Part shown: positions 1-8,388 of the stretch, piece by piece
Position numbering within the stretch: the stretch's first letter is position 1
How the letters are laid out: the number at the start of each line of letters is the position of its first letter
Source: Pectinatus sottacetonis
GTDB lineage: Bacteria; Bacillota; Negativicutes; Selenomonadales; Selenomonadaceae
Reading direction: 5' to 3'
Length of the DNA: 64,000 nt
NCBI RefSeq assembly: GCF_015732155.1
Contig: NZ_WIQK01000001.1
Location: 873,501-937,500 of the forward strand
Made by a program: the position numbers and the translations under genes
Notes under the pieces: model-generated
Database searches by the model: none
What the model saw: only the letters and a program-made list of their open reading frames with translations
Told to the model about the DNA's origin: nothing

Positions 1-1768
1 CCATACGCGATAATGTCAGATAATGCGTTCCTTTTTCATCACGAAAAGCTGTAGCAAACGTTTGTCCCAGTCGGTCAACATCAGCACGCAATATGCCCAG
101 TCGTTTAATCCCCTGACTTTGCTCCGCCAAATACTCAAAATCAGCTGTTTGTGGATATTTACTATTGTTCTGTTGTAACTGGACAATATAATCGCCTACC
201 CATAAATTTGTTGCTAAAAGATTACCTGTTTCTAATACATTTTTCGTATATAGGCGTTTAATTTTTGCCTGATCATAGCTTGCTAAACGATTTTTTCCCA
301 TTATATGAAGACTATATATGTCATTCCATGATGGTAATGGCAATCCTTTATCATCATTCACAACAACAAACACGTTCTTGTCTTCGGAAATAATTTCTTT
401 GCCAAAATCATATAACTTATTGCACAATGAACAAACCTTAGTATTACTATCATTACTTCCGTGAAAATTCTCTAAGTCAGTTGATGAAGTATGACATATA
501 CCACATTCCCTGCTGCCGTCACGCGTTTTATTAATCACACTTTGCGGATCAAACATCTGTATAAGCTGCTGTTTACCATAGCGGCATAATTTCTGCTTAC
601 TTAATTTACTGCTTAACTTACGAAACAATTCGCCAATCTGTTCATATTCTTCTGTATCTATAGCAGATGCATCTGGAACCATAAAATTAACAGCACTGCA
701 TTCCTGCCAGCCCAATTCCAAGTATAGTGTTGTCCCGGTTTTCTGCAAGAACCATTCATTACATTTATTTTTCAGCTTAGCCATTTTTTCTTTAACTTTC
801 TGTGTATCAGCTGCCAATAAATAGAAATGACCGCCACCGGTGTATATAAGATTACAGCGATTTAATCCTAATTCTTCCAGTATTTCATCGGCAAGATATT
901 CCAATACCATATCAAGATAAAATGAACGACCACGTAATGATTTTAATGCTCCGGTAGCAGCTATCGTATAAATAAAGTCCTGTATACCTGACATATCCCC
1001 AGACACCAGCAAAAACATATTTTTCTGCCGATAGTTTTTATTATTTTTAAAACAAGCTGCCTTATAATCAGTAATATTATTTTCTGTAAAATATAAATAC
1101 ATAGCATTGGCAACTGCCGCTGTTAATTTTACATGGTCATATAAAGAAATATCAGTGGCTTGTTTTTGCATAGTGCTTGATGGCATATATGAGCAAATAG
1201 CCTCAATTATTTTTAATAACTGTTCCGGTGTTGTGTTTATAAAATTATCTTTTGTTATATTGCCATCTTTTATCATCAATGACTGTAAATTTTCTTCAAA
1301 GCAATTCAATAATTTTGCATAATTATCACGACTTGCCTGTATTTCATTATCATTTACTGGTACGCCATAATTAATTTTTTCATTTTGTACAAGCCCCCGC
1401 AAATAGTGATATGATTTATCTTTATCTGCACATGCTCCATTCAAATGATCAAAAATACTTTCTAAAGCAATATATTTTTTAAATCCGGCTTTATCTGTAC
1501 CTTCTTCGTCACGCCTATCAAATCCAGATGCTATATTATCAGCTTCATAAATAATATAAGCTATATTATCATCAGTTAATTTTGCCTGTGCCAATGCTCT
1601 GCCATGATGGTATTTCACAGCTTGCAATATTTCTTTATCACTACAGTATTTCGATAATAATTCTGTACCTAATGACGAATGATCCCGTTTTATATCATTG
1701 CTGCGATAAACTATTTTCCCACAATCATGCAAAAGTGCCGCCAATGATATTTTATGTATTTTCTCCAT
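1..1768 (-). CDS. cas10: Cas10/Csm1, type III-A effector large subunit (C-terminus beyond window)
   Basis: This is the large subunit of the Csm (type III-A) complex. In characterised relatives it makes cyclic oligoadenylate and cuts ssDNA when the complex binds target RNA. The translation starts MEKIHKISLAALLHDCGK, which contains the HD nuclease motif at about residues 14-15. Further on it has MSGIQDFIYTI..GALKSLRGRSFY and YTGGGHFYLL, which are typical of Csm1, and a CxxC..CxxC zinc ribbon (CGIC/CSLC). A second-palm segment (LGILRADVDRLG) lies at the window edge. The GGDD catalytic motif must lie beyond base 1. The ATG at 1768 is preceded by GAAAGG, 6 nt upstream. No other csm gene is visible. 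The rest of the locus should lie to the left. Confidence 0.88.
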   Translation of the reverse strand, partial: MEKIHKISLAALLHDCGKIVYRSNDIKRDHSSLGTELLSKYCSDKEILQAVKYHHGRALAQAKLTDDNIAYIIYEADNIASGFDRRDEEGTDKAGFKKYIALESIFDHLNGACADKDKSYHYLRGLVQNEKINYGVPVNDNEIQASRDNYAKLLNCFEENLQSLMIKDGNITKDNFINTTPEQLLKIIEAICSYMPSSTMQKQATDISLYDHVKLTAAVANAMYLYFTENNITDYKAACFKNNKNYRQKNMFLLVSGDMSGIQDFIYTIAATGALKSLRGRSFYLDMVLEYLADEILEELGLNRCNLIYTGGGHFYLLAADTQKVKEKMAKLKNKCNEWFLQKTGTTLYLELGWQECSAVNFMVPDASAIDTEEYEQIGELFRKLSSKLSKQKLCRYGKQQLIQMFDPQSVINKTRDGSRECGICHTSSTDLENFHGSNDSNTKVCSLCNKLYDFGKEIISEDKNVFVVVNDDKGLPLPSWNDIYSLHIMGKNRLASYDQAKIKRLYTKNVLETGNLLATNLWVGDYIVQLQQNNSKYPQTADFEYLAEQSQGIKRLGILRADVDRLGQTFATAFRDEKGTHYLTLSRM

Positions 1769-2100
1769 ATATATCCTTTCTATATACTATTTAATCTATA
1801 AGTAATGTATTTTTTTAAGAAAATATAAACTATTCACTATATATTATTCCCACTTTTTAATACAAAATCCTTTAATTAGAAAATTTATTTACCTGCCAGC
1901 CATGCATTTCCGTATCATAATACCTGTATTATGAAGTTTTTTACTATTTTTTCGGCTCTATAGTTTTGCATGAAAGTGTTATGATATTATATTAATTACA
2001 GTACAGCAGAAATAAATACATTAGCCCTAACAAGATCATACCTATTTTGCCGTTGTCAATGCCGTAATACAGCAACGTGCTGATTTCCAGTGTTCTATCT

Positions 2101-2162
2101 ATGCAACCCCACCACCATGCTGTGCATGGTCCCCCGCCCTTCTAAGGGCGGACAGAAAACCA
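2101..2162. repeat. Inverted-repeat end of the flank element (relic copy)
   Basis: It matches the right terminal repeat of the three complete elements at 31, 42 and 45 kb: ATGCAACCC, the ACCATGC..GCATGGT hairpin, then the CCGCCCTT/AAGGGCGG palindrome and ACAGAAAACCA. A matching left terminus in the expected orientation about 400 bp away was not found, so it looks like a partial or rearranged copy. Confidence 0.65.
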
Positions 2163-2371
2163 TGCCTGTTTCTTGTATATATTTAAAACTTCGCCGACCA
2201 GCCAATTATTCATAATCCCGGGCTGATAGAAAATCATCTGTCTTGGCGTAACAAAATATAAAACAACTGTAGCCAATAATTATAAATCCATGTAAAATAC
2301 CACTAATCTATTATAAAACTGTAGCGGGAAAAACTTATTTTGCCGATTAATAATTATAAATCCATATAAAG

Positions 2372-2418
2372 TATCGCTAATCACTGTAATTACAATACAG
2401 GATTAGCGATATTTTTTT
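2372..2418 (+). terminator. Strong rho-independent terminator without an assigned gene
   Basis: TATCGCTAATC pairs with GATTAGCGATA around an inner CTGTA/TACAG stem, and T7 follows on the plus strand. Neither neighbouring gene is on this strand. It either ends an unrecognised small plus-strand RNA or insulates the region between cas10 and the GGDEF gene. Confidence 0.7.
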
Positions 2419-2676
2419 CTGCACACTATTTAGTCAATCGCTTATTTATTTATGCAAATGATCCTTTCGTCCGCCCTTAGAAGGGCGGACAGAAAACCAT
2501 GCCTGTTTATCTTGAATTACGATATTATAACAGTTCTGTAAAATATAGTTTCATCTATTAAAAATATATTTCATTAAGCATTATGAAAAGGCAGTTATTT
2601 TAACCAGTATAATATGAATTATACTATATATAAAAACCCATCTCCCCCTAAGTTGATGCAATAACTATAAAACATA

Positions 2677-3609
2677 CTACTCAACAATACCAGTCACAGC
2701 AACACAATTACCGCCATTATTTTTAGCAATATACATCTGTTTATCTGCCAAGCCTATTATTTCTTCTATTGATACATTTTTAGTTATATTTTTTATATCT
2801 ATAGTATAAACACCGATAGATGCTGAAATACCTGGTTTTACATTTTCGCGTAATTGAAATATCCTGTGCCGAATACGTTCAGCAATTTGGCATGCTGCTA
2901 TTTCACCCACGTTATTTAAACAAATAATAAATTCATCTCCCCCAAACCGACATGCCCAATCTTCTTTTATTCGGATTGTCCCAGAAAGTATTCTTGCTAC
3001 ATCAGTGAGTAGTTGATCTCCCTCAATATGCCCACAATCATCATTTATTAGCTTAAATTTATCCAAATCAACAAATAAAATTGACATTGTTTTTTTGGTT
3101 GATATGGCTTCACTAATATCCCTAGGCAGACGATTATACAAATATTTTTTATTATACAGCCCAGTTAATTTATCCTTAACCATCATATCATTCATTTGCA
3201 TAAAAAATTCTTGAAATAAGGTAATTTTCTTATGTTCATTTTCCATACACTCATCATCCTGAATAGTCAGCCTATCCGTTACATCTTTTACTAATTCTAA
3301 TACACTAGGAGTAGATTTATATAACAGTGGAATAGCAATAGCCAGCCATAATTTGTCGCGGTGTCTTATTAGCTTATGTAATACTCTTTTTTCTATATAC
3401 GATTTTTCTGCTATACAACAATTTTGTTTGCATGGACTTTCTTTATTCTTAGAACAAATACCACACCAATTAAACGGATGTACATTATGCCTACTATAAT
3501 CAATAATCACTTTTCTAGAAAAAGGTTGTACTATTCTAACGCCCGTATATAGTGTACTTAAAAAAGGCCCCGTAACCATATTTTGCATATCATCATGACT
3601 GCTTACCAT
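2677..3609 (-). CDS. GGDEF-domain protein, probable diguanylate cyclase
   Basis: It probably makes cyclic di-GMP from GTP. The C-terminal half carries the GGDEF signature in CRFGGDEFIICL, near residue 225, preceded by KDKLTGLYNKKYL, the usual domain start. The position of the RxxD inhibitory site reads IKED, so product inhibition is probably lost. The N-terminal half has no membrane segment. It has a cysteine-rich stretch (CGIC, then CKQNCC, residues about 48-65) in a PAS-like region, possibly a metal or redox sensor. AGGAG lies about 14 nt before the ATG, so the exact start is uncertain. It stands alone between intergenic regions. Confidence 0.85.
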   Translation of the reverse strand: MVSSHDDMQNMVTGPFLSTLYTGVRIVQPFSRKVIIDYSRHNVHPFNWCGICSKNKESPCKQNCCIAEKSYIEKRVLHKLIRHRDKLWLAIAIPLLYKSTPSVLELVKDVTDRLTIQDDECMENEHKKITLFQEFFMQMNDMMVKDKLTGLYNKKYLYNRLPRDISEAISTKKTMSILFVDLDKFKLINDDCGHIEGDQLLTDVARILSGTIRIKEDWACRFGGDEFIICLNNVGEIAACQIAERIRHRIFQLRENVKPGISASIGVYTIDIKNITKNVSIEEIIGLADKQMYIAKNNGGNCVAVTGIVE

Positions 3610-3767
3610 AAAAAATGATGCATCTCCTGTATCCTCGTTTTCTTTTAGAATAATCTATATAAAATTATTCTTATAGTATACTACCACATATATCCTTAAA
3701 ATTGGCAAAATTAATACATTATTTTATAAAAAACTTATATCAATAAGTTAATTATCCTTTGTTTTGT

Positions 3768-5039
3768 CTACAATACACTATTGTTAATTTTTACCGTAAA
3801 AATAATTTTCCCTTTCGTATATGATACATTGATTTTTCCGTTAATAAGTTCTGTCAATTCTTCTGCTATGGATAAACCTATTCCATAACCTTTTTTTTGG
3901 CTGTTATGCGATTCATCCCCGCGATAAAAGCGTTCGAAAAATCGCGAATAGTCAATATTTGCACCAGCAGCATAATCGTTTATAACAGATATTATTGCTG
4001 TTTTTTTCTTATTCTGTCGGAGTATTATGTCAATGGTCCCTTTATCATCACAATATTTTACTGCATTATCTACAAGTATGTTAACAAGTTCATATATACA
4101 TTTGGCATCTGACTGGATATAAATCGGTGCTTTAATATTTGAAAAAAGTTTTTTATCCTGATCTTTTGCCATCTGCTGAAATGATGTGACAATTGTTGTT
4201 ATAGTTTCTGACAAGTCAAATTTGGTAATATTCAGGTCTGCATATGAACGTTCTCCCATTTTGGACAGCATCACTAAATCGTTTATTAGATTAGACAGCC
4301 GCTTAACTTGTTTTAAAATACTCTCTGTCCATTGATTTTTCCCATTAATTAATGCTATTGCTTCTGCATTAGTTGAAATTATGGCAATAGGTGTCTTAAG
4401 TTCATGCCCGGCATTAGTAATAAATCTTTTTTGATTTTCCATGTTGCGGATAAACGGCTTCAGTGGCAATTTTGATAATGCTGTCAATATGACAATATAC
4501 AATAATACACAAGCAATCCCTACCAGAAGAGAATACCGCATAAATGCTTTTACTGCATCTACATCATGTGTACAGTCCATAATAACAATTAAAAAATCTC
4601 CATCGTTCCTTTTTGTAATCATATAGGCATAACTAGCTCTGTCTTTTTTAAAAAAGCCGGTGTTTTTTCCCTTCTGCACTGTAGTCTGGGCATATTCAAT
4701 TGCTTCATGTTCCGTAAAAGCTGCAATATTTTTAATATTAATTTCTCTTACATAACCAGCAGGATTAACAATAACACTAAAAAAGCGTATCTGATAGGAA
4801 AATTCCGGCGTATCATCCGACCAATTTGTATTATTGAACCAGCTGCTATCATCAACAGGCACTTTTCTTGGTATTCTTCCACTATTTTGTGAAATATAGG
4901 AAAGAACCGAATTCACCTGATCAGTCATATGTATATAGGTAATAGTATTGATCAACCCCAATACACCAGCAATAATTGCAATAACGGCTGCCGTAGCAAT
5001 TAGAACAAATTTCCAGCGCAGACTTTTTATCATATTCAT
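3768..5039 (-). CDS. Sensor histidine kinase
   Basis: This is a membrane-bound sensor kinase of 423 residues. It has a first membrane helix at about residues 11-32, an extracytoplasmic sensor region of about 130 residues, and a second helix at about 168-190. The dimerisation/phosphoacceptor box GHELKTP follows, then an ATPase domain with the GYGIGLSIAEE G-box. No HAMP domain is obvious between the second helix and the H-box. It is the last gene of an operon with the response regulator 50 bp upstream, which is its presumed partner. The signal it senses cannot be read from the sequence. Confidence 0.9.
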   Translation of the reverse strand: MNMIKSLRWKFVLIATAAVIAIIAGVLGLINTITYIHMTDQVNSVLSYISQNSGRIPRKVPVDDSSWFNNTNWSDDTPEFSYQIRFFSVIVNPAGYVREINIKNIAAFTEHEAIEYAQTTVQKGKNTGFFKKDRASYAYMITKRNDGDFLIVIMDCTHDVDAVKAFMRYSLLVGIACVLLYIVILTALSKLPLKPFIRNMENQKRFITNAGHELKTPIAIISTNAEAIALINGKNQWTESILKQVKRLSNLINDLVMLSKMGERSYADLNITKFDLSETITTIVTSFQQMAKDQDKKLFSNIKAPIYIQSDAKCIYELVNILVDNAVKYCDDKGTIDIILRQNKKKTAIISVINDYAAGANIDYSRFFERFYRGDESHNSQKKGYGIGLSIAEELTELINGKINVSYTKGKIIFTVKINNSVL

Positions 5040-5089
5040 CCATTATCATCCCCCACTATATAAAAACCTATCATATTAATTCTTAGTTT

Positions 5090-5758
5090 TTACTTTTCTA
5101 TCAGGGAAAATTCATGGTCTTTACATCCTGTAATTTGAATATTTGCCCCTATGGAATGCATTTTTTCCCGCAAATATGATATATATACCCAAACTATAGA
5201 TTTATCCACATCTATATCACCTTTCCAAACATGGGCAAAAATATCTTCTGTAGTCAGTATTTTTCCGGCATTAAGCATAAAAAATTTCATAAGTTTTGTT
5301 TCTTTACTTGATAAACGGATCGTATTTCTGCATGATAGTTCCTGCTCTTCTATATCCAAGTCTACTGCCCCAATGGAAAGTTTTGCCGGTGCATAGGAAT
5401 CGTTTCTTCTGGTCATGGAACGGATACGGGCTAATAGTTCTCCCATGGCAAAGGGCTTAGTAAGGTAATCATCCGCACCGGCATCAAGTCCGGTAACTTT
5501 ATCATTTACTTCTGCTTTAGCCGTCAACATAATTGCCGGTGTCAAATTTCCCATACTGCGCAATTTTTTTAAAGCCTCAATGCCATCCATTTTCGGCATC
5601 ATAACATCGAAAATAAAGCAATCATACATATTTTCAGCAGCTTTTTCCAGTGCGGCTTTTCCATCATATACTGCATCGACATCGTAACCGGAGTGAGCCA
5701 GTATCGCCACTAGTGCAGCTGACATATCATGTTCATCTTCTGCTAATAATATTTTCAT
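5090..5758 (-). CDS. OmpR/PhoB-family response regulator
   Basis: The receiver domain (residues 1-115) has the acidic pair near E7/D8, the phosphoacceptor D51 in FIFDVMMPKMDG, and the conserved K in LTKPFAMGELLARIRSM. A winged-helix DNA-binding domain follows, ending ..WVYISYLREKMHSIG. The chosen start is the ATG of MKILLAEDEHD at 5758, because AAAGGAG lies 8 nt upstream and homologues begin there. A longer reading frame exists but lacks a ribosome site. The gene follows the alarmone synthetase by 16 bp and precedes its kinase. Confidence 0.92.
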   Translation of the reverse strand: MKILLAEDEHDMSAALVAILAHSGYDVDAVYDGKAALEKAAENMYDCFIFDVMMPKMDGIEALKKLRSMGNLTPAIMLTAKAEVNDKVTGLDAGADDYLTKPFAMGELLARIRSMTRRNDSYAPAKLSIGAVDLDIEEQELSCRNTIRLSSKETKLMKFFMLNAGKILTTEDIFAHVWKGDIDVDKSIVWVYISYLREKMHSIGANIQITGCKDHEFSLIEK

Positions 5759-5774
5759 TTCCCATGCTCCTTTA

Positions 5775-6389
5775 TTATTCTGCATTAATTAAATCTCTAA
5801 TTGTCTGCATGGATACATCACATGCTGCCAGCTCATCAGCACAACGTTTTAATTCTTTTTCTATCATCTTTGGTTCTTTTATGTCGTGTTTATATTTCAT
5901 TTGATGTTCCAAGCTGGCCCATGAATCCATGGCAATAGTACGTATCTGTATCTCCGCAAAAAAATGTCCTGGTTTTATTTTCTTTACATCTTCGTACGGT
6001 TCTGTCAGTTCAACAATCATATGATAACTGCGATAGCCATTTGCTTTGACGTTCTTAATATAATCTTTTTCTTTAATAACACGGCAGCCTTTTATAGACT
6101 TTATATAGGCAATGTTCAAGTAAATGTCTTTGATAAACCGACACACAATGCGAATACCTATGGCATCATGTATAGAAAAAAGAGCGGCCTTAGCCGTCGG
6201 TGCCAGTCCTTTGCGACAGCATTTTTCTTTCATGCTTTCTGATGATTTTACCCGGTATATTAGATGTTCATAAGCCATTTCACCGGTTTTTGCTTCTTCT
6301 TGTTCATTATAAGATTGAATTTTTTTTATTATATTATCCAAAACTGCTTTTAATACAGGTTCATATTTGCCATATATATTGTCATCCAT
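5775..6389 (-). CDS. Small alarmone synthetase (RelA/SpoT nucleotidyltransferase domain, YjbM/RelQ-like)
   Basis: It is predicted to make (p)ppGpp by transferring pyrophosphate from ATP to GDP/GTP. It is a single synthetase domain of about 204 residues, with no HD hydrolase, TGS or ACT domains. Diagnostic segments are the basic stretch around CCRKGLAPTAKAAL, DAIGIRIVCRF, KANGYRSYHMIV and AEIQIRTIAMDSWASLEHQM. The start at 6389 (MDDNIYGK) has AGAGGTG 8 nt upstream. The longer frame from 6416 has no Shine-Dalgarno. It is the first gene of an operon with a two-component system, which suggests that stress signalling and the sensor kinase are expressed together. Confidence 0.88.
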   Translation of the reverse strand: MDDNIYGKYEPVLKAVLDNIIKKIQSYNEQEEAKTGEMAYEHLIYRVKSSESMKEKCCRKGLAPTAKAALFSIHDAIGIRIVCRFIKDIYLNIAYIKSIKGCRVIKEKDYIKNVKANGYRSYHMIVELTEPYEDVKKIKPGHFFAEIQIRTIAMDSWASLEHQMKYKHDIKEPKMIEKELKRCADELAACDVSMQTIRDLINAE

Positions 6390-6612
6390 ATTTGCTGCAC
6401 CTCTGATCATATTCATACTAAGTGATTATTTATTATAGTTTTTTTACTATATTTTTATATTTTACCATATTTTTCAGCAAAATTTTTATACTTCTGCTTT
6501 ATATATGATCTCAGTACATTTACAGTGTCCGCAAAATAAAACAATGAAAATAAAAAATTTTTCTATTTATAATTGGAGTATTTTATTTTCATTAATATAA
6601 CACTAGGACTAA

Positions 6613-6640
6613 TTGATTTTTAAATAATCTATGTTATAAT
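6613..6640 (+). promoter_or_regulatory. Promoter of antisense RNA to the holin-like toxin
   Basis: The -35 is TTGATT (6613-6618), the spacer is 16 nt, and the -10 is a perfect TATAAT (6635-6640). The expected start is near 6647, just before the GGATAGTTGATG motif at 6654. No protein gene lies in reach on this strand before 6999, and the transcript would run antisense through the toxin gene. Confidence 0.6.
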
Positions 6641-6646
6641 TAAATG

Positions 6647-6860
6647 TAGAAAAGGATAGTTGATGCGTTGCGGCTCGGCTTTCCTCGAATGACATGTTTG
6701 AAAGAAAGCCGGCTTGCTAACGTGAGTCGGTTTATTTCATTTTAGTACATGAAATAATGGCTACTATAAGTAAACCAAAACTTATCATTAAGGATAAGAC
6801 TTGAAATGTACTCACAGCACCACCTCCTCCAAAGAGGAAAAACCGAAACATCAACTATCC
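6647..6860 (+). ncRNA. Putative antisense antitoxin RNA (3' end uncertain)
   Basis: Transcription from the promoter at 6613-6640 would give an RNA complementary to the whole toxin message, including its ribosome-binding site (cacctcctcc at about 6821-6830). Both RNAs begin with the same GGATAGTTGATG sequence, because 6654-6665 and 6849-6860 are inverted copies. A stem (GGCTTTC..GAAAGCC) lies near the 5' part. This arrangement is that of type I toxin-antitoxin loci, where the RNA antitoxin blocks toxin translation. The 3' end is a guess. Confidence 0.45.
6732..6815 (-). CDS. Holin-like hydrophobic toxin peptide, 27 aa (type I toxin-antitoxin)
   Basis: This is a very short reading frame with a GTG start preceded by GGAGGAGGTGG. 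The peptide starts MSTFQVLSLMISFG, continues with a hydrophobic helix, and ends SCTKMK: a single membrane segment with a charged tail. This closely matches the Firmicutes family annotated as putative holin-like toxins, of the TxpA/Bsr kind, whose known members depolarise or damage membranes. A minus-strand TATAAT at 6871-6876 would give a leader of about 50 nt. The gene is fully covered by a candidate antisense RNA. Toxicity is inferred from family resemblance. Confidence 0.68.
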   Translation of the reverse strand: MSTFQVLSLMISFGLLIVAIISCTKMK

Positions 6861-6870
6861 CATGCGGATT

Positions 6871-6876
6871 ATTATA
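6871..6876 (-). promoter_or_regulatory. -10 box of the toxin message
   Basis: A perfect TATAAT reads on the minus strand about 55 bp upstream of the toxin GTG. The -35 region is poor (AGATTT-like). Transcription would start near 6864, so the message begins with the same GATAGTTGATG sequence as the antisense RNA. Confidence 0.5.
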
Positions 6877-6998
6877 ACATATGCAAAATATTAAATCTAT
6901 TGTGCCAGCAGGCATAAGAAGAAAAATAGTTTAAGGAAATTTTTTACCAAGTTAACGATTATTATGGATAAATATATAAATTCTAAGGGGGGTTCTTT

Positions 6999-7223
6999 AT
7001 GGATGATGATGCATTAAGACAAAAGGTTTTAGATAAAATGACAAGAGTTTGTCTTTGTAAAGTGATTAATCGTGCTGCAATGAAAAAAGCTATCGCAGCC
7101 GGAGCAGATACTGTTGAAAAAGTTAAGCGGGCAACGGGTGCGGGTTCAGGCCCTTGTCATGGCCGCCGCTGTACGCCAAAGATAGAGGAACTTTTATTAG
7201 CTGCTAAACAGCAATCAGAATAA
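6999..7223 (+). CDS. BFD-like [2Fe-2S]-binding domain protein
   Basis: A 74-residue protein made of one bacterioferritin-associated-ferredoxin-type domain. Cysteines C18 and C20 (VCLCKVIN) and C53 and C58 (GPCHGRRC) form the CxC..C(x4)C pattern that ligates a [2Fe-2S] cluster in this family. Such modules donate electrons or act as redox subunits. Stand-alone copies are common in Firmicutes and mostly uncharacterised. A strong GGGGGG ribosome site is 7 nt from the ATG. It is monocistronic, ending at the terminator at 7270-7320. Confidence 0.85.
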   Translation: MDDDALRQKVLDKMTRVCLCKVINRAAMKKAIAAGADTVEKVKRATGAGSGPCHGRRCTPKIEELLLAAKQQSE

Positions 7224-7565
7224 TACTAAACAATAAATATCAGTAAAATAAAAGTGCAATAAACAAAAACCTCGAGTTTCCTGACTGTTTCACACAACTG
7301 GGAAATTCGAGGTCTTTATTTATGTATTAATCTGTTTCAAATTTTATATCTTATTACTATACTATTTTTAAATTTAAAGCAGGCTTCTGTCAGCACTTAG
7401 AAAAAAATCGTTTCCAGCAGTAGCAGGCTGTATTCCAGCCCACTATTCTGGTGCATTTTTACTATATTGGCGGATAAATGCATTTTTTAACAACAAATTT
7501 TCTGCTAATTATCTTAATAATGTTTACCATAATAATTTATTAACAGTTTTAGTAAAAAATTTTAC
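7224..7565. other. Intergenic region between convergent genes
   Basis: It contains the terminator at 7270-7320. In the remaining ~245 bp, from 7321, no gene, RNA or repeat was recognised. Confidence 0.5.
7270..7320 (+). terminator. Rho-independent terminator after the BFD-like gene
   Basis: CCTCGAGTTTCC pairs with GGGAAATTCGAGG with one internal mismatch, followed by a T-rich TCTTTATTT tail on the plus strand. Confidence 0.75.
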
Positions 7566-8171
7566 TTATACTTCATCATCGTCCATAATGCCAAGCTTTC
7601 TTTTCCAATAACGCGAATACACTGCTCCCAGGGGATTATGCGCTAATAGTCTGTCTTTTACGACGAGAGTTGTAACAAGTCCCGGACAGCTTTTGTTGAA
7701 TAAAGCATCATGCCCTACACATAGCCCACAGGAAATATAAAGTTCAACACTGTTTTCTTCTAAAAAACGGGCCTGAAATTTGGGATTGCACATAGCTTCA
7801 TGTTCTAGTTCCGGCTTTACCTGTTTCAATCCTAATTCTTTTTTAGGGAAACTACAATTTTTGCAACACACACTAAAAAATTCAAATCCCTGGTTGTTAA
7901 AATATTTAGCTATATAATGTGCTTCTTTATTCAAACCAATACAAAAAGCCATTCCAAGTTTTTTATAATTCATGGCTTTGGCAAACTCAGCTGTTTCCTG
8001 TAAACGGGTAATGTTACTGTAAAAGGTTCCTTCTACATAGGCTGCTGCCTGCATAATTTTTAATTCTTCCTCATCGTATGCTTTGCGGACAGTTTCTAAA
8101 TCAGTTTGAGTACAATTTACCCCTTTAGTATAACAGGCATGTGTAGCACATTCTGCACAATTGCATTTCAT
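7566..8171 (-). CDS. DUF1847 cysteine-rich metal-binding protein
   Basis: About 201 residues with many cysteines: MKCNCAECATHACY at the N-terminus, CKNCSFPKKELGL in the middle, and the conserved end CGLCVGHDALFNKSC..LVVKDRLLAHNPLGA. This pattern matches the DUF1847 family found in anaerobes, presumed to bind metal or an Fe-S cluster. Its function is unknown. The start at 8171 is chosen because AAAGGAG lies 7 nt upstream and the CxCxxC motif begins at residue 3. A 12-codon longer frame has no ribosome site. It ends close to the convergent BFD-like gene. Confidence 0.85.
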   Translation of the reverse strand: MKCNCAECATHACYTKGVNCTQTDLETVRKAYDEEELKIMQAAAYVEGTFYSNITRLQETAEFAKAMNYKKLGMAFCIGLNKEAHYIAKYFNNQGFEFFSVCCKNCSFPKKELGLKQVKPELEHEAMCNPKFQARFLEENSVELYISCGLCVGHDALFNKSCPGLVTTLVVKDRLLAHNPLGAVYSRYWKRKLGIMDDDEV

Positions 8172-8388
8172 TTTTGTTCTCCTTTCACATTGTACTAATG
8201 AATACAAATCGCAATAACTATTTTATCTTTTCAATTCCAAAAAGATTTTACAAAATATTATATAAAATAATAATCTCGGGATTACAACACGAACGAGGTT
8301 GTCCTTATAAAAATAGACGGAGGAAATAACATATTTTATGTTATAAATGAAAAGCTTTACCAGAAAACCTCATTGGTATTTTAATTTA

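Larger units (their letters stand above)
1769..2676. other. Gene-free stretch with CRISPR-flank repeat relics
   Basis: No credible gene is present. Positions about 2020-2162 resemble the right half of the flank modules around the type I-B arrays: a shared 'gttctatctatgcaacc' run, then the CCGCCCTT-CT-AAGGGCGG palindrome. A second palindrome copy is at 2468-2487. The 3' sides of both copies share a direct repeat (AGGGCGGACAGAAAACCATG) at about 2146 and 2483. Positions about 2510-2615 resemble the sequence between array 1 and cas2 (about 32680-32780). A short direct repeat (taattataaatccat) occurs near 2275 and 2349. This suggests the III-A and I-B loci exchanged or share flanking DNA. Confidence 0.6.

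Noticed and set aside
8208..8388. Short reading frame or RNA in the gap before ridA
   Set aside because: A GGAGGAAATAACAT ribosome-like site is followed only by frames that stop within a few codons.
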